64,000 bases of DNA from Levilactobacillus huananensis (lineage in GTDB: Bacteria; Bacillota; Bacilli; Lactobacillales; Lactobacillaceae), in the NCBI RefSeq assembly GCF_003946145.1, contig NZ_RHOC01000006.1:1-64000 (forward strand), in the 5' to 3' direction. Below are positions 26,404 to 37,394 of the stretch, in pieces. Position 1 is the first letter of the stretch; the number at the start of each line of letters is the position of its first letter. The notes under the pieces are model-generated. The model worked only from the letters and a program-made list of their open reading frames with translations. It did not search any database and had not been told where the DNA came from. The position numbers were made by a program, and so were the translations under genes.

Positions 26404-28983
26404 TTAATCTTGACGAGAGCGCTTAGAACGCTTAAAGCCAAATAACGATCCAATGACTGCCAATAATGCCAGCCCCCACCAGGAAGAAACCTGGCGATCG
26501 TTGGTTTGTGGTAACGTTGTCGCCTGAGTCGCTGGTGACTTCGCTTGATTATTCCCAGTTGTCAGTTGAACTGCCTGGCCACCATGGGACCCCGGCTTCG
26601 TTACTGTTTGACCCGTGACTTTATCGGCCTGACCACCAGCAGCTGGTTTCGCAGGTTTCGTAGGTTTCGTCGGCTTAGTTGGTGCCACAACCGCGGGTTT
26701 GCCACCGTTCTCAACAGCCTGGTACGTGTAAATCACGTCTTGGCTAGCCGATGTATAAACACCGTTGGCATTCGCTGATGCTGTAACCAGCTTGTAACCG
26801 TTGATTTTCTTAGGTGTTGTTGTGTAAGCCTGACCAACCGTCCCAGTCAACGTGTCATCAGGAGCCAGTTGCTTGCCTGCTGCTGTCTGGTAATGAACCG
26901 TCACTGTTCCATCCGTAACGGGTTGTCCCGGATCAACGGGCGTTACCGGCTTACCATTAGCCTTGTAATAAACATAAATATCATGGTTAATATCCTGAAT
27001 CGTTCCACTCAGGTTCTGATCCGTTAATGTGCCATCTCCTTCAACACGATCGAAGTCGTAGCCATCGATCTTAGGTAAGGTAACGTTCCAAACCGTATTC
27101 GTCTTTCCAGATTCTTTGATAACCTTATCGCCAATCGCGTTGCCATTTTCATCGACCAGATAGATCTTTTGGAGCGGGCTGAAAAGCAACGTGATGTTTT
27201 GTGCATCGCCATCGTAAGTCACCGAGGAACTCTCGGATGTCGCCGTAAGATTAGGCACATATTTAACTGGCTTTTCGTAGGCAAAGCCGCGATCCTCAAG
27301 ATCCGCAATCGCTTTTTGAATAGCTGGATCATTCAGAACATCTAGCGTCGATCCCGTCTTACCACTCAGAATGGTAAACGGCGCAATCTTCACCCCACCA
27401 TCGAGTTGATAGGCGACGGTAACCGCCCCCACACTCGCATCTAAAGTATATGGCACGGTGACAGTCCCATTGAAGGTCATCCCGTTAGGCGCTTCCGGTT
27501 CGGACAGATCACTGTGACGGCTACTATCCCAGTTAGCGTACAAATAACCAGTACCGTCAGGTCCCGTCGTCAAATTGTGCCAAGTCCACCAACGACTAGC
27601 ACCGATCGATGATGCCTTTCCCGTCGACTGTAACCCGGTCAGAATATTGCTGACATCGCCATCCATAAACTCATTGAAATTATACAAATTATCATAGGCG
27701 AAAGACCACATCGAAAGCTTTGTTGTATTGGGATTCAGCACGACTTGATCCGATGTCCAAGTCTGACCACCTGCGGAAATCATATAAGAAATACTTCCAA
27801 GGAATGGTTGCCAATTTAACCCCAGTAAGGGCGTAATATCAAAGATATGATTACCCGTAAACGTCATAAACCCAGGATCCGCCGTAATGTTACGCAATGG
27901 AGAAAGATCAGAAATGTTGTTATATGAAAAGGAAATATTCGATAGTTTGACCAGCTTAGCCAATGGCTTCAAGCTCGTCACTTTATAAGTACTGTCCTTA
28001 GGCTGCGAAAAATTAATGGTATTCAATGCTGTTAACTTTGACATGAATGAGAGATCGGTAATATCGTTATAAGATAAATTCAACGATGTAAGATTTGTCA
28101 AATCAGCTAAGGCCGGCGTATCTGCATCCGTGATTTGATTCCAGCTTAGGTTTAAGTTGGTCAACTGCGTGAGCCCTTTAAGCGCGGAGATATCCGAGAG
28201 CTGACCATGTTGGCCAACTTTGCCAAAATTCTTGCTGGCAGTAGCGTCAGGCAAAATGGCTAACGTGGTTAATTTCTTAGCGTACTGCAGCCCTTCCAGA
28301 GATTTAATGTTGATCACCGCATTATAGAAATCTCTATCATCCTGTTGCTTAATTTTCGCATCGTTACTCCACAAATCAATCTTAGTCAATTCCCCTAGAA
28401 GATCCGTATTAATCTGTGAGACAGACGTGATTTCAGGATGCGTCTGTTGAATGGCATATAAAACAACCTGCTGGAGATTCTTATCTGGAATAAGATCGTC
28501 TACCGTTGGTGTAGCAGCTTCTGGAACGGGCATAGATCTCAATAAGGTATTCGCTCGTTTGCCCGTAGACTGCTGCTCTTCTGTAGGTTTTGGGGTCGTC
28601 TCCAAGTTTTGATCGGACGCAGACGATTCCTCAGTCACCTTCTTCGCTGGTTCCACGGGATCTTCAGCCGTTTTTTCACCCGGTTCTTCATCCTTGAGCG
28701 TATCATCTTTAGGCGTCGACGGATCAGCATCACTGGCTGGCGCCTCAGTAGGATCCGATTCAGACTGAGAAACCGGAGCGGAAGTCTTACGCAAAACAGC
28801 TTGTTGCTGTTGCTGTTCTTGTCCCGAAACTGTCTGCCCCGCTGAATCACCAGTCCCTGTCGAGGTATCAGCGTGGGCCACTTCCGTTGTGAACCCCACA
28901 GTTCCCAAAGTTAATGCAACAGCACTCGTGAGTAGCCACCGATTTTGATATTGTTTCCTTGCCTTTTTTTGATCTGTTTTCAT
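26404..28983 (-). CDS. LRR/MucBP cell-wall protein with LPQTN anchor
   Basis: 859 residues from the ATG at 28983 after AGGGGA. Order: signal peptide (residues 15-40, ending AHA); a Pro/Glu/Ser-rich region; an internalin-like leucine-rich repeat block around residues 190-390 (TNLNLSWNQITD, TSLNLSYNDITD, SNISFSYNNISD); Ig-like/MucBP domains near 560-760 (TVHYQTAAGKQLAP...GYKLV); a Pro/Lys spacer; and a C-terminal sorting signal LPQTND, helix (WWGLALLAVIGSLFGF) and basic tail. Probably an adhesin or mucus-binding protein. The sorting motif differs from the LPxTG of the pilins in this window. Confidence 0.88.
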   Translation of the reverse strand: MKTDQKKARKQYQNRWLLTSAVALTLGTVGFTTEVAHADTSTGTGDSAGQTVSGQEQQQQQAVLRKTSAPVSQSESDPTEAPASDADPSTPKDDTLKDEEPGEKTAEDPVEPAKKVTEESSASDQNLETTPKPTEEQQSTGKRANTLLRSMPVPEAATPTVDDLIPDKNLQQVVLYAIQQTHPEITSVSQINTDLLGELTKIDLWSNDAKIKQQDDRDFYNAVINIKSLEGLQYAKKLTTLAILPDATASKNFGKVGQHGQLSDISALKGLTQLTNLNLSWNQITDADTPALADLTNLTSLNLSYNDITDLSFMSKLTALNTINFSQPKDSTYKVTSLKPLAKLVKLSNISFSYNNISDLSPLRNITADPGFMTFTGNHIFDITPLLGLNWQPFLGSISYMISAGGQTWTSDQVVLNPNTTKLSMWSFAYDNLYNFNEFMDGDVSNILTGLQSTGKASSIGASRWWTWHNLTTGPDGTGYLYANWDSSRHSDLSEPEAPNGMTFNGTVTVPYTLDASVGAVTVAYQLDGGVKIAPFTILSGKTGSTLDVLNDPAIQKAIADLEDRGFAYEKPVKYVPNLTATSESSSVTYDGDAQNITLLFSPLQKIYLVDENGNAIGDKVIKESGKTNTVWNVTLPKIDGYDFDRVEGDGTLTDQNLSGTIQDINHDIYVYYKANGKPVTPVDPGQPVTDGTVTVHYQTAAGKQLAPDDTLTGTVGQAYTTTPKKINGYKLVTASANANGVYTSASQDVIYTYQAVENGGKPAVVAPTKPTKPTKPAKPAAGGQADKVTGQTVTKPGSHGGQAVQLTTGNNQAKSPATQATTLPQTNDRQVSSWWGLALLAVIGSLFGFKRSKRSRQD

Positions 28984-29373
28984 TTCTAAGTCCCCTGTCA
29001 TTAATGACGTTGCCCTAGTCGCTATCAATCAGTATATGTACTATATTTCAAACCTCACATTTAATATAACACCGTTAACTGTTTTAATCAACACCGTGAA
29101 CGCTTACTTTATATATATTTCAGCAGTACAAATTAACAAATTAGCGACACGTCAGGGATTCAGACGGGTTTTATTTAATTTAAATTCAAAAAATAAGAAT
29201 TGAAATTTTTTGTCAAATTTAGCTTTTATTTACTGTTGTTACAGCGTTTGTATGAAATACTGTCAGTACTACTCAATTCATCATTATCAATGTTTCACAT
29301 CATTTAATTTGGAGTGAATTCGTAATTATAGTTACACGTGTTTCGTAAAATGTGACAATCTACCATGACATAC
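28984..29373. other. AT-rich intergenic region upstream of the LRR protein gene
   Basis: About 390 bp without a supportable gene. Very AT-rich, with several T/A runs; it should contain the promoter of the LRR gene (minus strand), but no box pair stands out. Confidence 0.5.
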
Positions 29374-29418
29374 AAAAAAGCCAGTAAAACTTCTTCATTA
29401 ATCCAGAAGTCTTACTGG
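29374..29418 (-). terminator. Terminator downstream of CRISPR array 1
   Basis: Stem CCAGTAA.ACTTCT / AGAAGT.TTACTGG (one internal mismatch); on the minus strand it is followed by TTTTTT. It ends the cas-array 1 transcript, about 100 nt after the last decayed repeat. Confidence 0.75.
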
Positions 29419-29518
29419 TAATTGTGTTTATTTCTAAAACTATTCTGTTCTCATCAGAAGATCCCTTTGTGGTATCTAAGTTACCTGCTGATTTTATTAG
29501 GCTGCTTGAGAGAACAAA

Positions 29519-30757
29519 ATACATCCCGACATGGGAGTACTTTGGCAAGAGTTACCTGGCTAATTCATGGGATCATCCCCCACATCTGTGGGGAGTACCA
29601 GCCTCTTTTTTCGCGCTCAATTCGTAAGCGGGGATCATCCCCACATCCGTGGGGAGTACGCCGAAAAATTCAAATCCGATTGCTCGCCCAAGGGATCATC
29701 CCCACATCCGTGGGGAGTACATTTGGCTGCAGCTCTTCGTCATTGGTGTCTAAGGATCATCCCCACATCCGTGGGGAGTACCACCGCTATTGACTGATAA
29801 CTACAGGCTAGATGGGATCATCCCCACATCCGTGGGGAGTACTTATTTATCGTGCCATTGGAAAAACCTAGGTCAGGATCATCCCCACATCCGTGGGGAG
29901 TACTCACCCAATGAAATTAGAGTACAGTCTTCAAAGGGATCATCCCCACATCCGTGGGGAGTACAAATTAAAGATATCTAAGTTATCTGGATGCTTAGGA
30001 TCATCCCCACATCCGTGGGGAGTACAGGATGACTCATCGACTGTCGCAGAGTCATTATGGATCATCCCCACATCCGTGGGGAGTACTGGGTTAGGCAACA
30101 AAACCATTATCCAGCAGTGGGATCATCCCCACATCCGTGGGGAGTACGTGGAAAAGTCTATGACAACTGGGTGGCTGAGAGGATCATCCCCACATCCGTG
30201 GGGAGTACATTGATTTGGGCCCAAGACAGCTTAGACGAGACGGATCATCCCCACATCCGTGGGGAGTACACCTACGATTGTGAAGCCGATGGGTACGTTA
30301 AGGGATCATCCCCACATCCGTGGGGAGTACTCAGTAATTGTGCCGTCAAGAGAAGTTTTGAGGGGATCATCCCCACATCCGTGGGGAGTACTTTTAGATC
30401 AGAAGGTAACTACTGGTTATTTGAGGATCATCCCCACATCCGTGGGGAGTACATAAATTATAAATAATAAATTATTTATTTTAAAGGATCATCCCCACAT
30501 CCGTGGGGAGTACCGATGACTGGTATCTACCAAACTGCTTCTATGAGGATCATCCCCACATCCGTGGGGAGTACCGACATAGCCATCTCTTGGTCACTGC
30601 CCCACAGGGATCATCCCCACATCCGTGGGGAGTACACAAATTGTCCCAGGAACTTTTTGGTGTCTGGAGGATCATCCCCACATCCGTGGGGAGTACCCGA
30701 TGGGTACGTAAAATTAGATAGTTCTGGGAGGATCATCCCCACATCCGTGGGGAGTAC
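29519..30757 (-). CRISPR. Type I-E CRISPR array 1 (20 repeats plus one decayed)
   Basis: Nineteen identical 28-nt repeats at 61-bp spacing (29632 to 30757), one degenerate repeat at 29570-29598 with an inserted C, and a strongly decayed, shortened copy at 29519-29540. On the crRNA (minus) strand the repeat begins GTACTCCCCAC, has a loop GGAT, and ends GTGGGGATGATCC: a 6-bp hairpin and a 7-nt 5' handle (ATGATCC). Nineteen 33-nt spacers. Decay at the 29.5 kb end marks it as the trailer; the leader side faces cas2, only 29 bp away. One spacer (30453-30485) is pure A/T. Confidence 0.98.
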
Positions 30758-30786
30758 ACTAAACAAACGCAGTCATACCGCGATTC

Positions 30787-33303
<2,517 letters not shown>

Positions 33304-33315
33304 GCTTACTCCTTC

Positions 33316-34017
33316 CTAGATAGCACCGAAAGCGTCATGTGTCGTGTCCGGTTCACTTTCTTGAGAATTTAAATGCGTGAGATCGACCGTCGTTCTTGCA
33401 ATTGCTCGGAATCCGTAACGCCGATCACGTTGATCGAAGGAGACCACACGGTCCTTGACCATGGCACTTGGCTTGTCTGAAAGCAGACTTGCATCGGCTA
33501 CAATTTCTAAACGATGACTTTTACTTCGTCTCTGATACCGTTTATTGGCCTGCCAAGGGAACCTTCTTAACACCGCCACCGGAGTCACGTCTGAGAACAC
33601 CTGAGTAATTAGAAGACCTGCAGGAACATTTGCGCGACGTCCAAGAAATAATTGGAAGCGCGGATGATGCAGGGCCACATTGATGTTTTCAATCATTTGG
33701 GCGTCGTCACTGCCCAACGCAACAACGAACACCGCGTCCTGAATATAATCCCGATAGGTAATCTTACGTGTTTCTTTTTTCCATTCAACCGTCTGAAAGT
33801 CCGTCAACTTCCGACCAATTTGATCGATTCTGACGGCAAAGCTTAGATCGTTTAATGCCAAGATCCGCTCGTCATTTCGGCGATATCCTAACGCGGCGGC
33901 AATCATTCCGATCACCGCACTTTTTGTAGGGTAATCATTCGTTGTCCGCCGCGTAAATGAGGCTTCATTCCCGTACGACTGTAAGGGCGCAGTCAATTTA
34001 ATCGTTAGTATTTTCAT
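33316..34017 (-). CDS. cas5e: Cas5e Cascade subunit
   Basis: 233 residues, starting MKILTIKLTAPLQSYGNEASF, the conserved Cas5 RAMP beginning, with TRRTTNDYPTKSAVIGMIAAALG. It binds the crRNA 5' handle and caps the Cas7 backbone. Overlaps the end of cas7 by 20 bp, indicating tight coupling. Confidence 0.95.
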   Translation of the reverse strand: MKILTIKLTAPLQSYGNEASFTRRTTNDYPTKSAVIGMIAAALGYRRNDERILALNDLSFAVRIDQIGRKLTDFQTVEWKKETRKITYRDYIQDAVFVVALGSDDAQMIENINVALHHPRFQLFLGRRANVPAGLLITQVFSDVTPVAVLRRFPWQANKRYQRRSKSHRLEIVADASLLSDKPSAMVKDRVVSFDQRDRRYGFRAIARTTVDLTHLNSQESEPDTTHDAFGAI

Positions 34018-35071
34018 CTGGAACCACCTTCGATAACGTCTCAGTGACCTTGTCTAACAGCTCAGATAAATTGGACACGCTATCACCAATTTGTGAATCT
34101 GGCTTACCTAAAATAAAGTTTTCGAGTGGCTTCTCAACGAAACTCTCTGTGCGTTGGTACTCATCGTCCAATCGCTTAATCGAAGGGACAACATAGCCAC
34201 CGTCTGAATGAACTGGGTTCTCGAAAGCTGAGACTAAATTGACTGGCGTGTCGGTTCGAATCGTAACCATGACATAGCTTGGTAAGGTCTTATTCGCAAA
34301 TGTATTCTGCTTACCAGTTGGCATTGAAAGTACGAAATCCTTAATAAAGTCCGCTGCCCCATGAATGGCATCTTCTGGGTTAAGATTGTAGGCCAATTCA
34401 TTCATATTTATGTTGGCATAGCGGTAAAGGGTTGCCGAATTGTAATCAATTGTCCCCAGCATGGCAGCACCAGCTGTATCATCGGCTCGCGCATCGTCAA
34501 CCGCCGTAAAGTAGTCATATTCTGGAACCACTTCATGCGTTGAAACGGCGTGGGCAACTTGTGCTGCGGCATCCACATTTAACTCTGGATTATCCGCTAC
34601 CATCCGACCAAATAGGGCCAAATCTAGTGATTGATCACTCTTTAGAACCTTCTTGACTTCTTTTTTATCTAGTTCTTCATTATCTAAGGCATATTGTGCC
34701 AACTTACGAAGCTGACCCTCGCTAACAAACAACAATGCTCCCGTCTCATTTTCCTTGTTCAACTTGATTGAAGCCGCCTTGAAGATGTCGCCGACCTTGC
34801 CCATTGCCGCATCGTCATCTAGCGCGGGATCCAGTGTCTTTAACTCATGAGCAAGCAAGCTAGCAGCCTTTTTCGTTCGTTTTCCAGTAGCCACATTTTC
34901 TTTATCGAATCGGTCCCGAACAGCTTTTTTCCAACTTTGGGAGGACACTCGAGACCGCGTCACACCGCCATAAAAAGCCGTCTTAGGAGCACCGGTATCA
35001 TCCCGGTTAATGTTGGATGATGGCACGGTTTGTAACACGTTCAAATCAACATATAGGTTTTGATTAGTCAT
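33998..35071 (-). CDS. cas7e: Cas7e Cascade backbone subunit
   Basis: 357 residues from the ATG at 35071 after GGGAG; a longer in-frame start lies inside cas11. Starts NLYVDLNVLQTVPSSNINRD and GGVTRSRVSSQSWKKAVR, typical CasC/Cse4. Six copies wrap the crRNA spacer. It overlaps the end of cas11 by 8 bp. Confidence 0.96.
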   Translation of the reverse strand: MTNQNLYVDLNVLQTVPSSNINRDDTGAPKTAFYGGVTRSRVSSQSWKKAVRDRFDKENVATGKRTKKAASLLAHELKTLDPALDDDAAMGKVGDIFKAASIKLNKENETGALLFVSEGQLRKLAQYALDNEELDKKEVKKVLKSDQSLDLALFGRMVADNPELNVDAAAQVAHAVSTHEVVPEYDYFTAVDDARADDTAGAAMLGTIDYNSATLYRYANINMNELAYNLNPEDAIHGAADFIKDFVLSMPTGKQNTFANKTLPSYVMVTIRTDTPVNLVSAFENPVHSDGGYVVPSIKRLDDEYQRTESFVEKPLENFILGKPDSQIGDSVSNLSELLDKVTETLSKVVPDENTND

Positions 35072-35666
35072 TATTTTTCTCTCCCTTAGCTTTATCTGCT
35101 TGTCTGAAATACTGTTGTCCCCAAAGTAAGCGAACTCGGCTGGCCTGTTCATAACTCACTTGTAACCAGTAGAGATCCTGTGCCAACTGGGCAAAATCAA
35201 TCTGCTGGTTATTCCCATGTGATTTCAAAATACTAATCAAGTGGGAAAGCTCGTTGATCACACCTGCTACGTTGGTAGTGGCCAGAAGTGGCTGTACACG
35301 ACGATCCATGGCCACTCGTAAGTCGTCATTTCCTCGCAAGTTACCCAAGGCCCCAAAAAGCATTTGCCCTTTGGCATCCGTACCTCTGGCTGGCGCATAA
35401 ACACACATCGTCTGATTGCCTTGTTGGTAGATCGCATAGAACCGAATAGCCGTGTATACGGCCACTTCTTCTCGAGTTGGTACGCCATTTTTGCTTAGCT
35501 GCTGCTCACTTAGGTTAGCCATTAAGATCGGCCAAACCTTCTGCGAACGTTGACTTGCCACAGTCGGTGCATTTCTCAAATTTGCTAACACTGCCTTGTC
35601 TACCGCGCCATCTCGATAAATCGCGTGAATTATTCGACCGGCAATCTGCTTAAGTTCATCTGCCAT
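35064..35666 (-). CDS. cse2: Cas11 (Cse2) Cascade small subunit
   Basis: 200 residues, all-helical. Conserved YTAIRFYAIYQQG, MFGALGNLR (here MLFGALGNLRG) and RRVQPLLATTN...LSHLISILKSH are Cse2 features. It binds the displaced strand and links Cas8e to Cas6e. Placed between cas8e and cas7. Confidence 0.95.
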   Translation of the reverse strand: MADELKQIAGRIIHAIYRDGAVDKAVLANLRNAPTVASQRSQKVWPILMANLSEQQLSKNGVPTREEVAVYTAIRFYAIYQQGNQTMCVYAPARGTDAKGQMLFGALGNLRGNDDLRVAMDRRVQPLLATTNVAGVINELSHLISILKSHGNNQQIDFAQLAQDLYWLQVSYEQASRVRLLWGQQYFRQADKAKGEKNND

Positions 35667-35675
35667 AGATCCTCA

Positions 35676-37394
35676 TCACTCCTTCTTTAAGTCAAGATGT
35701 TTCCAGACGCTAGACATCAAGTGATTCTTGGCCGTAAAGATATTCAAAGGCCCATTTTTAGTAGAGATCCCCTTAACATCTCTTGGTGAACTGGTCTGCA
35801 TCACGTCATTCACTGACGCTACTACAATTCCCTGAAGTTCCTGTTTCCATAAGGTAATTTTTTCGTCTCGGTTATCCTGGTCGGTCAGACCTTCTAACCA
35901 TTCCTTAAATGGATCATTCAGTTGTTCATAAAATTTCGCACTCATTCCACTAGCAAACGGCCGAACGTCTAAATTACGAATCGTGCCGATGTCACTGGCA
36001 AAATGATAGTAATCTGTTCCGATCGTTTGTGTGAGGCCAATGGTGTCTTCAATCCGCATTGGCCACCGTTTTAGTGGCTCGTTCTGGTCATCGCTAGGAA
36101 AGAGGACATCCGCCTGTAACTGCATATCATCAACTACTTCTGCCGCTGGTGATTGCGAGGTCGCAACGCCGTCACTAATCAGGGCCACTGAATTCAAAAT
36201 CAAAGGGGTCTCACGTGAAATCAATTTTCTCTTTTTCAGTTTATGTAGCCAAACCACAATTCCTGGTTCATGGACATCGTCTGACTGTCGAGCCTTGACA
36301 TATTGACCGAAATTGCGCCACATCGCGATTCCTAAGGATCTTAATCCCTTAACTGCCGGCCGATAAGCATGCTCTTTTTTATCAAAACGCCAAGTTGTCA
36401 TCGGTTCAATCAAGGCATCTTCATAATCAAATATGGGGATACCGGCACTAAAGATATGAGGCGCTCCAGCTTCGTCCCACTCGATATGTAAGATTCGCGA
36501 CCATGTCGTATACAGCTCAGCTAAATTATCTGGTAAAAGCTGAGCCTCCCGGTGCGACACATAGTCTCGGACAGACTTATATTCCCAAACCGGCTTAGGC
36601 AAGGTGTATGCAATCTCGTCCTGCCAGTCGTTCACCAGAATCAAATTCAACAATAACGTTTCAAAAAGCGTCTTTCCCTTAGCAAATACGGGATTAATTC
36701 GGTAGATCCACCCAGCTGAATTTGAGAACTTTTCATCTGTCACAACCTTGGATTTATCAGTCACACCTGTAAAGTTTTGGTAGCTAATGATCCAGCGTAC
36801 CAGCTCATCCAGTGGTAAATCGTTCTTAGTTTCTCCCGCTCTTGGCGCAAAGATAGCCGGTGTATTTCCACTCTCTGAGACCTGACGATTAAGCTGTTTA
36901 ATAGCAACCTGACCTTTACCTCCGGCAACACGTTTTGCTTCAGGCACTAGGGCATCGTAATCTTCTGCGGTCACTTGATAGAACGGGCGAGGACCAAAGA
37001 AATCAAAATCATCACTGTGCGCCTTTAGATAGCGCGTCACCACTGGTGAAAATTGACCCGCCTGACTCAAATTCTGCCAAGTCTTGAACAGATCATCTTC
37101 GCTATCGTCTTCATCAAATTCATCCATGTCGATGCTAACTTCTGCTTTTTCATTTGTCTGTAACCAATCGTATAGCTTCCCCTCGGCATCAAATCGCGAA
37201 TAGACAGTTGTCAAGATAGCTAGCAGAAGCCGTAAGATCGCCAGATCTTGACTACGCATATCACCGGCTAATTGGCGATAGCGATGAGCATTTTCAAATA
37301 AATCAATCAGAGATACCGTTTGTTCCTGATTATCGTCTAGCGTGATGACCTTGATCCACGGTTCCGTGGTTAAATTAAAACTTTCATTGTCCAC
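35676..37394 (-). CDS. cse1: Cas8e (Cse1) Cascade large subunit
   Basis: 572 residues from the GTG at 37394, which follows CAGGAGG at ideal spacing; a longer in-frame start lies inside cas3. The start NESFNLTTEPWIKVITLD is the Cse1 hallmark. It recognises the PAM and recruits Cas3. The 11-bp overlap with cas3 indicates co-translation. Confidence 0.95.
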   Translation of the reverse strand: MDNESFNLTTEPWIKVITLDDNQEQTVSLIDLFENAHRYRQLAGDMRSQDLAILRLLLAILTTVYSRFDAEGKLYDWLQTNEKAEVSIDMDEFDEDDSEDDLFKTWQNLSQAGQFSPVVTRYLKAHSDDFDFFGPRPFYQVTAEDYDALVPEAKRVAGGKGQVAIKQLNRQVSESGNTPAIFAPRAGETKNDLPLDELVRWIISYQNFTGVTDKSKVVTDEKFSNSAGWIYRINPVFAKGKTLFETLLLNLILVNDWQDEIAYTLPKPVWEYKSVRDYVSHREAQLLPDNLAELYTTWSRILHIEWDEAGAPHIFSAGIPIFDYEDALIEPMTTWRFDKKEHAYRPAVKGLRSLGIAMWRNFGQYVKARQSDDVHEPGIVVWLHKLKKRKLISRETPLILNSVALISDGVATSQSPAAEVVDDMQLQADVLFPSDDQNEPLKRWPMRIEDTIGLTQTIGTDYYHFASDIGTIRNLDVRPFASGMSAKFYEQLNDPFKEWLEGLTDQDNRDEKITLWKQELQGIVVASVNDVMQTSSPRDVKGISTKNGPLNIFTAKNHLMSSVWKHLDLKKE

